Assembly: GCA_913775795.1 (NCBI GenBank)
Contig: CAJYLT010000047.1
Span: 1-32,959, forward strand
DNA from: an uncultured Sphingomonas sp.
Lineage (GTDB): Bacteria; Pseudomonadota; Alphaproteobacteria; Sphingomonadales; Sphingomonadaceae
Direction of reading: 5' to 3'
Length of the DNA: 32,959 bases
Under the pieces are notes generated by a model. That model did not search any database, was not told the origin of the DNA, and was given only the letters and a program-made list of their open reading frames with translations. This document shows positions 1-7,197 of the stretch, one piece after another (the first letter of the stretch is position 1; the number at the start of each line of letters is the position of its first letter). Position numbers and translations under genes: made by a program.

Positions 1-1438
1 CGAGCGCCTCGATTCGCTGTTCGATCAGGTCGGCATTGCTCGCCGCCCGCGTCGCGCTGGTCTCGATCGCGCTGGCGAGCGCGCGCTGATCCGCCGCCTC
101 CGCCGCAATTCCGGCGGCGGCGTCGGAAACCTCGCCCACCGCTTCGCAGACCAGTTGCGCGTCGACGCTCGATGCCTCGGCCGATCCGCGCACGTCGTTG
201 AGGATGTCGACGATCCGTCCGCTCGCACGCTCGGTTTCGGCGGCCAGCCCCTTCACCTCCCCCGCGACCACCGCGAAGCCGCGCCCCGCCTCGCCCGCGC
301 GCGCCGCCTCGATCGTCGCGTTGAGCGCAAGCAGGTTGGTCTTGGCCGCAATACCGCGAATTTCCTCGATGAACGTGCCGATCTGCTCGGCGCGCAGCGA
401 CAGCGCCGCTATCGTCGCGCTGCTCTGCTCGCTTTTGACGCGCCCGATCCCGGTCAGCTCGCGCTGCTGCTCGGCCGCGGCGGCGATCGAGCCGATCGAC
501 TGGCCGAGGGTCGAGATTGCGCCGGCCACGCGCCGGATCTCGCCCGTCGCGTCGGCGGCGTTGGCCGCTACCACGCCCGCCTCGCGCCCCGCCGCGCCGA
601 ACATCGCATCCAGCGTGGTCGCCGACGCCTCCAGCCCCTGCGCCGCATCCTCGATCGCCACCGCGATGCCCGCGACCGATGCCTCGAAATCCCCCGCCAG
701 CGCCAGCAGCTCGCGCCGCCGCTCGGCCGCATGGCCGCGCGCCGCATCGCGCCGCTCGGCCCGCGCGGTCTCGGCCAGCGCGTCGGCGCGCCGCGCCTGC
801 GCCAGCGCATCCTCGGCGCGTGCCGCCTCGCGCTCGGCCCGCTCGCGCTCGGCCTCCGCCGCGGTGACCAGCCGGGCGCTTTCCGCCACCGCACGATCCT
901 GCGCCGCGACCAGCCTGGCGAGATGCGTGGTCACATACCCCAGCACGCCGAACTGCAGCACCACCGCCAGCGCGTGGAACACCACCCGCCCCAGATTGCC
1001 GTTGCCGTTGAACACCCAGTCGGGCGCCAGCCACTCCAGCGCCAGATGATGCACCGCGATCAGGCCCGAGGCGAGCAGGATCGGTCGCCAGTCGCACAGC
1101 ACCGTCAGGAGCGCGAGCGCCACGAAGAAGTACATGTGCGCGTCCATCTGCCACGCATGGCCGGCCAGCGCATAGACGAGGAGCGCGGGCATCACCGCCG
1201 CGAGCGTTCCCGCGACAAGGCGCGCGGTCGCATCGGACCGCCGACGCAGCCCGGCCACGCTCGGCAGGATATTGGCCGCGCCGCCCAGTAGCGCGATCGG
1301 CAACATCGGCCGCCCCGTCCCCAACGCGACGAGCAGGATCGCGAGCAGGCTTGCCCAGCCCGCCCCCGCCACCAGCATCACGCCCCGCCGACGCAGCGCC
1401 GTCAGCCCGCAGTTCGCATCGCTCGCGATAATGCTCAT
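1..1438 (-). CDS. Methyl-accepting chemotaxis protein, 3' end beyond window edge
   Basis: Translation from the ATG at 1438 stays open to base 1 (479 residues visible), so the C-terminus lies outside the window. The first ~175 residues hold about six hydrophobic segments (roughly 20-40, 46-62, 75-93, 100-115, 118-135, 153-172). A long charged coiled coil follows (180-250), then a methyl-accepting signalling domain. Its hairpin tip is very well conserved (around 365-402: [20 protein letters not shown], then [12 protein letters not shown]). No periplasmic ligand domain or clear HAMP is seen, so the stimulus is probably sensed through the membrane bundle; this is inference. The protein would signal to CheA/CheW. 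The start overlaps the stop of the upstream small membrane protein by ATGA, implying translational coupling. No other che genes are in the window. Confidence 0.93.
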   Translation of the reverse strand, partial: MSIIASDANCGLTALRRRGVMLVAGAGWASLLAILLVALGTGRPMLPIALLGGAANILPSVAGLRRRSDATARLVAGTLAAVMPALLVYALAGHAWQMDAHMYFFVALALLTVLCDWRPILLASGLIAVHHLALEWLAPDWVFNGNGNLGRVVFHALAVVLQFGVLGYVTTHLARLVAAQDRAVAESARLVTAAEAERERAEREAARAEDALAQARRADALAETARAERRDAARGHAAERRRELLALAGDFEASVAGIAVAIEDAAQGLEASATTLDAMFGAAGREAGVVAANAADATGEIRRVAGAISTLGQSIGSIAAAAEQQRELTGIGRVKSEQSSATIAALSLRAEQIGTFIEEIRGIAAKTNLLALNATIEAARAGEAGRGFAVVAGEVKGLAAETERASGRIVDILNDVRGSAEASSVDAQLVCEAVGEVSDAAAGIAAEAADQRALASAIETSATRAASNADLIEQRIEAL

Positions 1439-1746
1439 GCTGTCCTCCCCGCTTGTCCACATAGGGCCGGTCGGGCCGCGACGACCACGCCGCCCGCGCG
1501 CAGCACCGCTGCCAGCATCGCATCGCGCCGTCCCTCGACGACCAGGCTGCCGGGCAGCGCGCCTTCGCCGATCAGCCGCGCGCCGGCCCCTATCGCGGCG
1601 TTGAGCGCGCCGACCCCGCTGCCCGCGACGGGCACGATCAGCAGCGCCCCCTCCGCCGGCGGCGCCAGCAGCAGCGCGCCGATCCCGCCGATGACGAGCA
1701 AGCATTGGGCGGCAACGGCGACCGACCCCGGAGACAGCTTAACCAT
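1435..1746 (-). CDS. Small hypothetical membrane protein upstream of the chemotaxis receptor
   Basis: This 103-residue protein begins [20 protein letters not shown]. It has two hydrophobic segments (about 8-27 and 33-56) followed by a short hydrophilic/alanine-rich tail. I do not recognise a named family. Its stop overlaps the ATG of the chemotaxis receptor (ATGA at 1435-1438), so the two are almost certainly co-translated. It may assist or modulate the receptor, but only the gene order supports this. No strong promoter was identified in the 1747-1840 gap. Confidence 0.7.
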   Translation of the reverse strand: MVKLSPGSVAVAAQCLLVIGGIGALLLAPPAEGALLIVPVAGSGVGALNAAIGAGARLIGEGALPGSLVVEGRRDAMLAAVLRAGGVVVAARPALCGQAGRTA

Positions 1747-1840
1747 GGGTTACGCCTAGGGCCGAATTGGTGAAGACAGCGTTAGGATCGCGCTACCATC
1801 TTCGGACCGTAGAGGCAGCCGTTTGCACGGCGCGATTCCC

Positions 1841-1864
1841 GTGCACCGGCAAAGGCCGGGGTAC
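1841..1864. repeat. Degenerate REP-like hairpin downstream of dnaB
   Basis: The arms GTGCACCGGC and GCCGGGGTAC flank an AAAG loop. They are an imperfect version of the perfect GTACCCCGGC/GCCGGGGTAC palindrome at 14014-14039, so both are probably copies of one repetitive extragenic element. It lies 30 bases past the dnaB stop and may act as a transcription stop. Confidence 0.5.
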
Positions 1865-1894
1865 GGCGTCGTCTTTGGGAAAGCGCCCGTCGCC

Positions 1895-3400
1895 TCAGTC
1901 CAACGGCCCCTGATATTGCGGGCCGGCATAGTCGCTGAACCGCGTGATCTCCGGCTCGAACTTCAACGTCACCTTGCCCGTGGCACCATGGCGCTGCTTG
2001 GCGATGATAAGCTCGGCAAGGCCGAAGACGCGCTCCATGTCCATGTGCCACTTCTGGTGGTCCTCGAACACCTTGGGGTCGTCGCCCTCGACCGGGCGCT
2101 TGGGCTCCTTCGCCGCGACGTAATAGTCCTCGCGGTACACGAACCAGACCATGTCGGCGTCCTGCTCGATCGAGCCGGATTCGCGAAGGTCGGAAAGCTG
2201 CGGGCGCTTGTCCTCGCGGCTCTCGACCTGACGGCTGAGCTGCGACAGCGCCATCACCGACACGTTCAGGTCCTTGGCCAGCGTCTTGAGGCCACGGCTG
2301 ATCTCGGAGATTTCCTGCACGCGGTTGTCGCTTTTGCCACCCGACCCCGACAGCAGCTGAAGATAGTCGACGACGATGAACTTCAGGTCGTCGCCCAGCG
2401 TCCGCTTCAATCGCCGCACGCGCGTGTGCAGCGCGCTGATCGAGATGCCCGCCGTGTCGTCGATATAGAGCGGCAGGTTCTGGAGGTCGGTGGCCGCGTC
2501 GGCGAGCTGGCGGAACTCCTGCTTGCTGATTCGGCCCATGCGCAGCGCCTCCGAACTGATGCGCGACTGTTCGGCGAGAATACGCGTGGCAAGCTGGTCG
2601 GCGGACATTTCGAGGCTGAAGAACGCGACCTTGGCGCCCACCGTCTCCTTGGGGCTGAGGCCCAGCGCCATGTCGTCGTTCCACCGCCGCGCGGTGTTGA
2701 AGGCGATGTTGGTGGCAAGCGAGGTCTTGCCCATGCCCGGACGCCCGGCAAGGATGATGAGGTCCGAGTGGTGCAGACCGCCGATCCGCTGGTTGATGCT
2801 CTCGAACCCGGTCGTCGAGCCCGACAGGCCGCCGCCCGCGTTCAGCGCCTTGGCCGCCATGTCGACCGCCGCGGCCGTCGCCTGCGCAAAGGTCTTGATC
2901 GACTTGGTCGTGGTGCCGCCCGCCGCGACCGCGAACAGCCGCTCCTCCGCCGCCTCGATCTGGGCCGAGGGGTCGATCTTCTCCGAGGTGTCCATCGCCC
3001 GGTCGACCAGCTCGCGGCCGACCTCGACCAAGGTACGAAGCTGGGCGAGGTCGTAGATCTGCTTGGCGAACTGGCGCGCACCGATCAGGCCCGCGCCGGA
3101 GCCGGTGAGCTGGGCCAGATACGCCGGCCCGCCGAGTGCCGCCATGCCCGGATCCGCCTCGAACATCGGCCGCAGCGTCAGCGGATTGGCGAGCAGGTCG
3201 TCGCCGCGCAGCTTGGCGATCGCGCCGAAGATGCGGGCATGGACCGGCTCGTGGAAATGCTCGGTCTTCAGCATGTCGACGATGTCGTCGGCCAGCCGGT
3301 TGTCGATCATCATCGCGCCGAGCAGTGCGGCTTCCGCCTCGACATTCTGGGGCAGGCGGATGGGTTCGGCGGGCGCCGTCGGAATCAGTTGGGTGGCCAT
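1895..3400 (-). CDS. dnaB: Replicative DNA helicase DnaB
   Basis: The hexameric 5'-3' helicase of the replication fork, 501 residues from the ATG at 3400. The N-terminal primase-interacting domain spans about 15-120. The RecA-like ATPase domain has a Walker A motif GRPGMGKT (219-226), the conserved FSLEMS segment (261-266), Walker B IVVDYLQLL, and the SQLSRQVESR and SDLRESGSIEQDAD motifs. A run around 237-258 (RRWNDDMALGLSPKETVGAK) is extra relative to E. coli DnaB as I remember it and may be a lineage insertion. No intein is present. The start at 3400 follows an AGAGGGGGG run; an in-frame ATG six codons upstream (3418) is an alternative. It is divergent from the UPF0262 gene, with a DnaA box between them. 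Confidence 0.97.
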   Translation of the reverse strand: MATQLIPTAPAEPIRLPQNVEAEAALLGAMMIDNRLADDIVDMLKTEHFHEPVHARIFGAIAKLRGDDLLANPLTLRPMFEADPGMAALGGPAYLAQLTGSGAGLIGARQFAKQIYDLAQLRTLVEVGRELVDRAMDTSEKIDPSAQIEAAEERLFAVAAGGTTTKSIKTFAQATAAAVDMAAKALNAGGGLSGSTTGFESINQRIGGLHHSDLIILAGRPGMGKTSLATNIAFNTARRWNDDMALGLSPKETVGAKVAFFSLEMSADQLATRILAEQSRISSEALRMGRISKQEFRQLADAATDLQNLPLYIDDTAGISISALHTRVRRLKRTLGDDLKFIVVDYLQLLSGSGGKSDNRVQEISEISRGLKTLAKDLNVSVMALSQLSRQVESREDKRPQLSDLRESGSIEQDADMVWFVYREDYYVAAKEPKRPVEGDDPKVFEDHQKWHMDMERVFGLAELIIAKQRHGATGKVTLKFEPEITRFSDYAGPQYQGPLD

Positions 3401-3446
3401 CCCCCCTCTTGGGCGCATCGGGGCGCGGTCCGCAACCGGCCATGGC

Positions 3447-3455
3447 TGTGGATAA
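3447..3455 (-). promoter_or_regulatory. DnaA box in the dnaB upstream region
   Basis: TGTGGATAA is the exact reverse complement of the DnaA box consensus TTATCCACA. It lies about 50 bases upstream of the dnaB start in the divergent region 3401-3502. Only one perfect box is present, so this is a possible regulatory site rather than an origin. Binding is not demonstrated. Confidence 0.5.
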
Positions 3456-3502
3456 CGGGAACCGTTGTAATCGTGCGCCGAACGCGGCAAGCGGAACACA
3501 GC

Positions 3503-3985
3503 ATGGCCGACCCCCGCATCATCGACGTGACGCTCGACGAGCGGACGATCCTGTGGCGGTCGGCGGATGTCGAGCAGGAACGCCGCATCGCCATCTTCGA
3601 CCTGCTCGAGGGCAATCATTTCCGCCCCTTGCGCGAGCATCCCGACGGCTATGCCGGCCCCTATCGCCTCGCGCTCAGCGTCGAGGAAGGGCGGCTGGCG
3701 CTGGCGATCGCGCGGGAGGACGGGACGCCGCTGGAGACGCTGGTCCTCGCGCTCGGGCGGTTCCGCCGGCCGATCAAGGACTATTTCGCGATCTGCGACA
3801 GCTATTACCAGGCGATCCGCAGCGCCACCGCGGCCCAGATCGAGACCGTCGACATGGCCCGCCGCGGCATCCACAACGAAGCCGCCGAACTGCTTCGCGA
3901 GCGGCTGGACGGCAAGATCGAGATCGATTTCGATACCGCGCGGCGGCTGTTCACGCTCATCTGCGTTTTGCACATCAAGGGCTGA
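3503..3985 (+). CDS. UPF0262 family protein
   Basis: A 160-residue soluble protein of the UPF0262 family, which I know mainly from alphaproteobacteria and which has no established function. The sequence is full length and intact, beginning MADPRIIDVTLDERTILWRS and ending in the conserved FDTARRLFTLICVLHIKG. There is no signal peptide or membrane segment. It is the first gene of a rightward cluster: the GH25-like gene starts 11 bases after its stop, and cytidine deaminase follows with an overlap. Nothing in the neighbours explains its role. Confidence 0.9.
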   Translation: MADPRIIDVTLDERTILWRSADVEQERRIAIFDLLEGNHFRPLREHPDGYAGPYRLALSVEEGRLALAIAREDGTPLETLVLALGRFRRPIKDYFAICDSYYQAIRSATAAQIETVDMARRGIHNEAAELLRERLDGKIEIDFDTARRLFTLICVLHIKG

Positions 3986-3996
3986 GGGGGGCCGCA

Positions 3997-4671
3997 ATGT
4001 GGGGTTTGGGGCGCTGGATCGGCGCCGTCGTGTTCGTCGTGATTCTGGGGATCGCCGGGTGGTGGTTCGCCGCGCACTGGCGCCCGGCGGTCAAGGACTT
4101 CCCGATCCAGGGCGTCGACGTCAGCGCCGCGACCGGCGCGATCGACTGGGGCACGGCGAAGGCCGAGGGCGCGGACTTCGCCTATGTGCTCGCGACGATG
4201 GGCGACCGCGGCCGCGACCCGGCGTTCGAGGGGCATTGGGCGGCGCTCGCCGACAGCGGCATCCGGCGCGGCGCGATGCATGCCTATTCGCTCTGCCGCC
4301 TCGCCGCGGACCAAGCCGACCATTTCAACGCGGTCGTGCCGCGGATGCCCGATGCCCTCCCCGCGGTCGTCGCGTTCGACTTCGCCCCCGACTGCACCGA
4401 CCGGCCGACGCGCGAGGTGCTGCTGCGTGAGGTCGCGACCTTCCTCGAGCGCGTCGAACGCCACACCGGCGAGCGCGTGCTGATCCGCGTCAGCCCGGAT
4501 TTCGAAAAGCAGTACCGGCTGAGCGACGGCCTGCCCCGCACCTTCTGGGCGACGGGCAACTGGTTCCCGCCCGACTATCTGGCGCGGCCGTGGCGGATGT
4601 GGCAGGCGAACGCCGCAAGGGCTGTCGAGGGGTTCGAGGCGCCGGTGGGTTGGGATGTGGTCGCACCATGA
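3997..4671 (+). CDS. GH25 (lysozyme)-like membrane-anchored protein
   Basis: A 224-residue protein with one N-terminal membrane segment (about 7-26) and the rest outside the cytoplasm. The fold assignment to glycoside hydrolase family 25 rests on the start of the barrel (IQGVDVSAATGAIDW, 37-51), the FAYVLATMGDRGRDPAF strand/loop near 61-77, and the C-terminal WFPPDYLARPWRMWQANAAR segment. Classical GH25 muramidases carry an Asp-x-Glu pair at the end of a central strand. Here the matching place reads AFDFAPDC (127-133), with Asp128 but no Glu two residues on. Peptidoglycan hydrolysis is therefore uncertain. It sits between UPF0262 (11-base gap) and cytidine deaminase (ATGA overlap). Confidence 0.8.
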   Translation: MWGLGRWIGAVVFVVILGIAGWWFAAHWRPAVKDFPIQGVDVSAATGAIDWGTAKAEGADFAYVLATMGDRGRDPAFEGHWAALADSGIRRGAMHAYSLCRLAADQADHFNAVVPRMPDALPAVVAFDFAPDCTDRPTREVLLREVATFLERVERHTGERVLIRVSPDFEKQYRLSDGLPRTFWATGNWFPPDYLARPWRMWQANAARAVEGFEAPVGWDVVAP

Positions 4672-5120
4672 TCGAGATTGACGAAACCGCGCTGGTCGCC
4701 GCCGCCCGCACCGCGGCACTCAACGCCCATGCGCCCTATTCGCGCTTCGGCGTCGGCGCGGCGCTGCTGCTCTCCGACGGCAGCGTGATGACCGGCGCCA
4801 ATTTCGAGAATGCGAGCTACGGCCTGTCGCTCTGCGCCGAAACCGTCGCCACCGCCTCGGCCAGCGCCGCCGGGCGGCTCAAGGACATCGTCGCCGTCGC
4901 CGTCATTGGCGGGATGATCGAGGGCGGCCGCCCCACCGGCAACACCCCCGTCCGCCCGTGCGGCCGCTGCCGACAGGTGCTGAACGAAGCCGCCGGCATG
5001 TCGGGCCGCGACCTCACCGTCCTGTGCGCGGGTGCGGAGGGCACGGGCGTCGAGCGCCATCGCCTGTCCGACCTTCTCCCCCACGCCTTCGGCCCTGCCG
5101 ATCTGGGGATCGATCGTTAA
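4668..5120 (+). CDS. cdd: Cytidine deaminase
   Basis: A 150-residue protein that hydrolyses cytidine and deoxycytidine to uridine and deoxyuridine in pyrimidine salvage. Visible motifs are the N-terminal HAPYSRFGVGAAL, the substrate loop NFENASYG (45-52), the zinc/catalytic CAE (Cys56, Glu58) and PCGRCRQ (zinc Cys98 and Cys101). The length is typical of the small homotetrameric class. Its ATG overlaps the stop of the GH25-like gene (ATGA), so translation is coupled, although no functional link is obvious. Confidence 0.95.
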   Translation: MIEIDETALVAAARTAALNAHAPYSRFGVGAALLLSDGSVMTGANFENASYGLSLCAETVATASASAAGRLKDIVAVAVIGGMIEGGRPTGNTPVRPCGRCRQVLNEAAGMSGRDLTVLCAGAEGTGVERHRLSDLLPHAFGPADLGIDR

Positions 5121-5163
5121 CCATTGAGCCCTAGATATCCCCCGCAATAACAGGGGGATGAGG

Positions 5164-6108
5164 ATGTTCGAAACGGACCGCGCGGGCCCGCGCGCGATCG
5201 TCGGCCATGTCGGCCGCAAGGGGATGCGCCTCGCGCTCGTGGGTCCCGCGGGCGGGATCGACCCCGGCACCACGCGCTTCCACGATGCCGCCGCGATCAC
5301 CAGCCTCTCCGGCGCGATCAGCGCGTTCCAGCGCGAGATGGCGCTGCCCCCCGGCCCGGTCCGCTCGGCCTTCGCGGTCGCCGGCCTCGTCCGCGGCGAC
5401 GCGATTTCGGTCACGCGCACGCGCTGGTTCCTGTCGCGATCGGGGCTCGCCGGCATGCTCGGCCACGCCCCCGTCATCCTCAACGATTTCGAGGCGGAGG
5501 CCTGGGCGCTCGCCGCGCGGGAGCGGCCCGCCGGCCAGCCCACCACCCATGTCGTCGCCGGCGCCACCTCCGGCCTCGGCGTCGCGGTCCTGCGCCGCGA
5601 TCCCGTCCGCGGGGTGAGCGTGCTCGCGACCGAGGCGGGGCACGCCGCCTTCGCCGCCCCCGACGCGCCCCTCGCCGCCTTGGTCGCCGAACTCTTCCCC
5701 GGCCGGCTGATCGTGGGGGCGGAGGAGCTTATCTGCGCCTCCGGCCTCGTCACCGTCTATCAGGCGATGGCGCGTGCCAAGGGCGTCGCCCCCCGCTTCG
5801 CCAGCCCCGAGGCGATCACCGCCGCCGCCGCCCGCGATCCGACCGCGGAGGCCGCGTGCGAGACGCTCGCCACCGCCTTCGCCGCGCATCTCGGCAATCT
5901 CGTGCTCTGCTACGGCGCGTGGGACGGGGTGATCGTCGCGGGCGGGCTCGGCACCGCGCTGTCGCCGATGTTTCACCGCCCGCGCGTCGCCGCCGCCTTT
6001 GCCGGCATCAGCCGCCACGCGCGGCAGGTGGCGCAGGTCCCGATCCGCTTCGAGACGATGGCCGAGGGCGAACTCCACGGCGCGGCGGAGGCGCTCAGGG
6101 CGGCGTAG
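5164..6108 (+). CDS. Glucokinase-family protein with degenerate phosphate-binding motif
   Basis: A 314-residue protein of the bacterial Glk (non-ROK) type. Landmarks that match E. coli Glk are the sugar-contact LNDFEAEAWAL, the AGATSGLGVAVL turn, EAGHAAFAAPD, GAEELICASGLVTVYQA, and the C-terminal VIVAGGLGTALSP. The N-terminal phosphate-1 motif, normally D-x-GGTN-x-R-L-A, reads GHVGRKGMRLAL here. It lacks the Asp and the GTN triplet needed to position ATP. The protein may therefore be an inactive sugar-binding paralogue or have altered activity. Start: a GGGGG run at 5153-5157 is spaced 6 bases from the ATG at 5164, which I prefer over the ATG at 5158. It is separated from cdd by about 40 bases and is probably a separate unit. 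Confidence 0.75.
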   Translation: MFETDRAGPRAIVGHVGRKGMRLALVGPAGGIDPGTTRFHDAAAITSLSGAISAFQREMALPPGPVRSAFAVAGLVRGDAISVTRTRWFLSRSGLAGMLGHAPVILNDFEAEAWALAARERPAGQPTTHVVAGATSGLGVAVLRRDPVRGVSVLATEAGHAAFAAPDAPLAALVAELFPGRLIVGAEELICASGLVTVYQAMARAKGVAPRFASPEAITAAAARDPTAEAACETLATAFAAHLGNLVLCYGAWDGVIVAGGLGTALSPMFHRPRVAAAFAGISRHARQVAQVPIRFETMAEGELHGAAEALRAA

Positions 6109-6125
6109 CCTGTGTCGCGGTGCCT

Positions 6126-6141
6126 ACGGGCGTGAGCCCGT
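6126..6141. terminator. Short hairpin between convergent genes
   Basis: ACGGGC-GTGA-GCCCGT is a perfect 6-base-pair stem with a GNRA-type loop. It sits in the 40-base gap between the convergent glucokinase-like and DUF808 genes. It has no proper T-run, so terminator activity is a guess from its position. Confidence 0.35.
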
Positions 6142-6148
6142 CAAAACA

Positions 6149-7066
6149 TCAATGCGCCTTCTTCCCCGGCAGCAGCTTGGTGAGCCCCACCACGACGAAC
6201 CCGACCACCAGCCCGAGGATGCCCGACCCCAGCGCCGTCACCAGCCACTCGATCGCGCCCACCCCGCCGCCGACCGCGACCGCGGCGTCGTGGATCACAT
6301 GCTCCGGCCCGGCGATGCCGAAGCCCGCGAGGCCATGGACGATGATCCCGCCGCCGACCCACAGCATCGCCGCGGTCCCGATCCAGGCGAGCAGCTTCAG
6401 GAGCACCGGCATCCCCGCGAGCAGCCCGCGGCCCAGCCCCACCGCGCGCCCCGTCTTGACCAGGTGCAGCCCCACATCGTCCATCTTCACGATGAGCGCC
6501 ACCGCGCCATAGACCGCGATCGTGATCGCGATGCCGACGATTGCCAGCACCACGCCCTGCGTCCACAGGCTCTGCTGCGGCAACTCGGCGAGCGCGATCG
6601 CCATGATCTCCGCCGACAGGATCAGGTCGGTGCGGATCGCCCCCGACACCTGCCGCGCCTCCAGCTCCGCCGGATCGGCGATCGCCGCCGCATCGTCGGT
6701 GTGCGTGTCGCCGGTCAGCTTGTGCAGCAGCTTCTCGGCCCCCTCATAGCAGAGGAAGGCGCCGCCCAGCATCAGGATCGGCGTGATCGCCCATGGCGCG
6801 AACGCGGACAGCAGCAGCGCCGCGGGCAGCAGGATGAGCAGTTTGTTGCGAAGCGAGCCCACCCCGATCTTGGCGATGATCGGCAACTCGCGCGCGGGGG
6901 CAAGGCCGACGACATAGCCCGGCGTAACCGCCGCATCGTCGATGACGACGCCGGCCGCCTTCGTCCCCGCCCGAGCCGCCGCGACGCCCACGTCGTCCAC
7001 CGAAGCCGCCGCCAGCTTGGCGATCGCCGCCACGTCATCGAGTAGTGCGATTAGGCCGCCGGCCAT
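6149..7066 (-). CDS. DUF808 family inner-membrane protein
   Basis: A 305-residue multi-spanning membrane protein of the DUF808 (YedI-like) family, whose function is not known. The N-terminal block MAGGLIALLDDVAAIAKLAA followed by ASVDDVGVAAARAGTKAAGV is the family signature. It is followed by VVIDDAAVTPGYV and the ARELPIIAKIGVGSLRNKL loop. Hydrophobic segments begin near residue 70 and recur to the C-terminus (KKAH end). Upstream of the ATG, AAAGGA is a good ribosome-binding site. The gene is monocistronic and convergent with the glucokinase-like gene. Its upstream side is where the low-GC island begins. Confidence 0.9.
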   Translation of the reverse strand: MAGGLIALLDDVAAIAKLAAASVDDVGVAAARAGTKAAGVVIDDAAVTPGYVVGLAPARELPIIAKIGVGSLRNKLLILLPAALLLSAFAPWAITPILMLGGAFLCYEGAEKLLHKLTGDTHTDDAAAIADPAELEARQVSGAIRTDLILSAEIMAIALAELPQQSLWTQGVVLAIVGIAITIAVYGAVALIVKMDDVGLHLVKTGRAVGLGRGLLAGMPVLLKLLAWIGTAAMLWVGGGIIVHGLAGFGIAGPEHVIHDAAVAVGGGVGAIEWLVTALGSGILGLVVGFVVVGLTKLLPGKKAH

Positions 7067-7080
7067 GGGGTGTCCTTTTG

Positions 7081-7091
7081 TTGTCTGACAA
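7081..7091. promoter_or_regulatory. Perfect short palindrome at the island edge
   Basis: TTGTC-T-GACAA is a perfect inverted repeat 15 bases upstream of the DUF808 start. It fits the T-N-GT-N3-AC-N-A pattern bound by many FadR/FCD-type GntR regulators. It could be an operator for DUF808 or the island. An 11-base site can occur by chance. Confidence 0.3.
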
Positions 7092-7135
7092 TGGCTATGG
7101 GAGAGGTCACGGAGCTGGACAACCTCAAAGCCGAC

Positions 7136-7141
7136 TATAAT
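7136..7141 (+). promoter_or_regulatory. -10 element for the DUF262-HEPN operon
   Basis: TATAAT is a perfect -10 hexamer 56 bases before the GTG start of the DUF262 gene, in AT-rich DNA. The -35 is unclear: TGGACA at 7116-7121 would leave only a 14-base spacer. Confidence 0.5.
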
Positions 7142-7197
7142 GTTTGATTCACCGGCGATTGTAGCACAAACTTCGTCGGTGCTAGACGGAGATTACA

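Noticed and set aside
155..1291. Long plus-strand open frames opposite the chemoreceptor
   Set aside because: They are antisense to a clear methyl-accepting protein with an intact signalling domain; the arginine/alanine-rich translations are typical of shadow frames in GC-rich DNA.
3447..3455. Replication origin near dnaB
   Set aside because: Only a single DnaA box was seen, without an AT-rich unwinding region or typical origin neighbours.
1823..3985. 720-codon plus-strand open frame across dnaB
   Set aside because: Only its end is real (UPF0262 from 3503); the rest is antisense to dnaB and has no recognisable domain.
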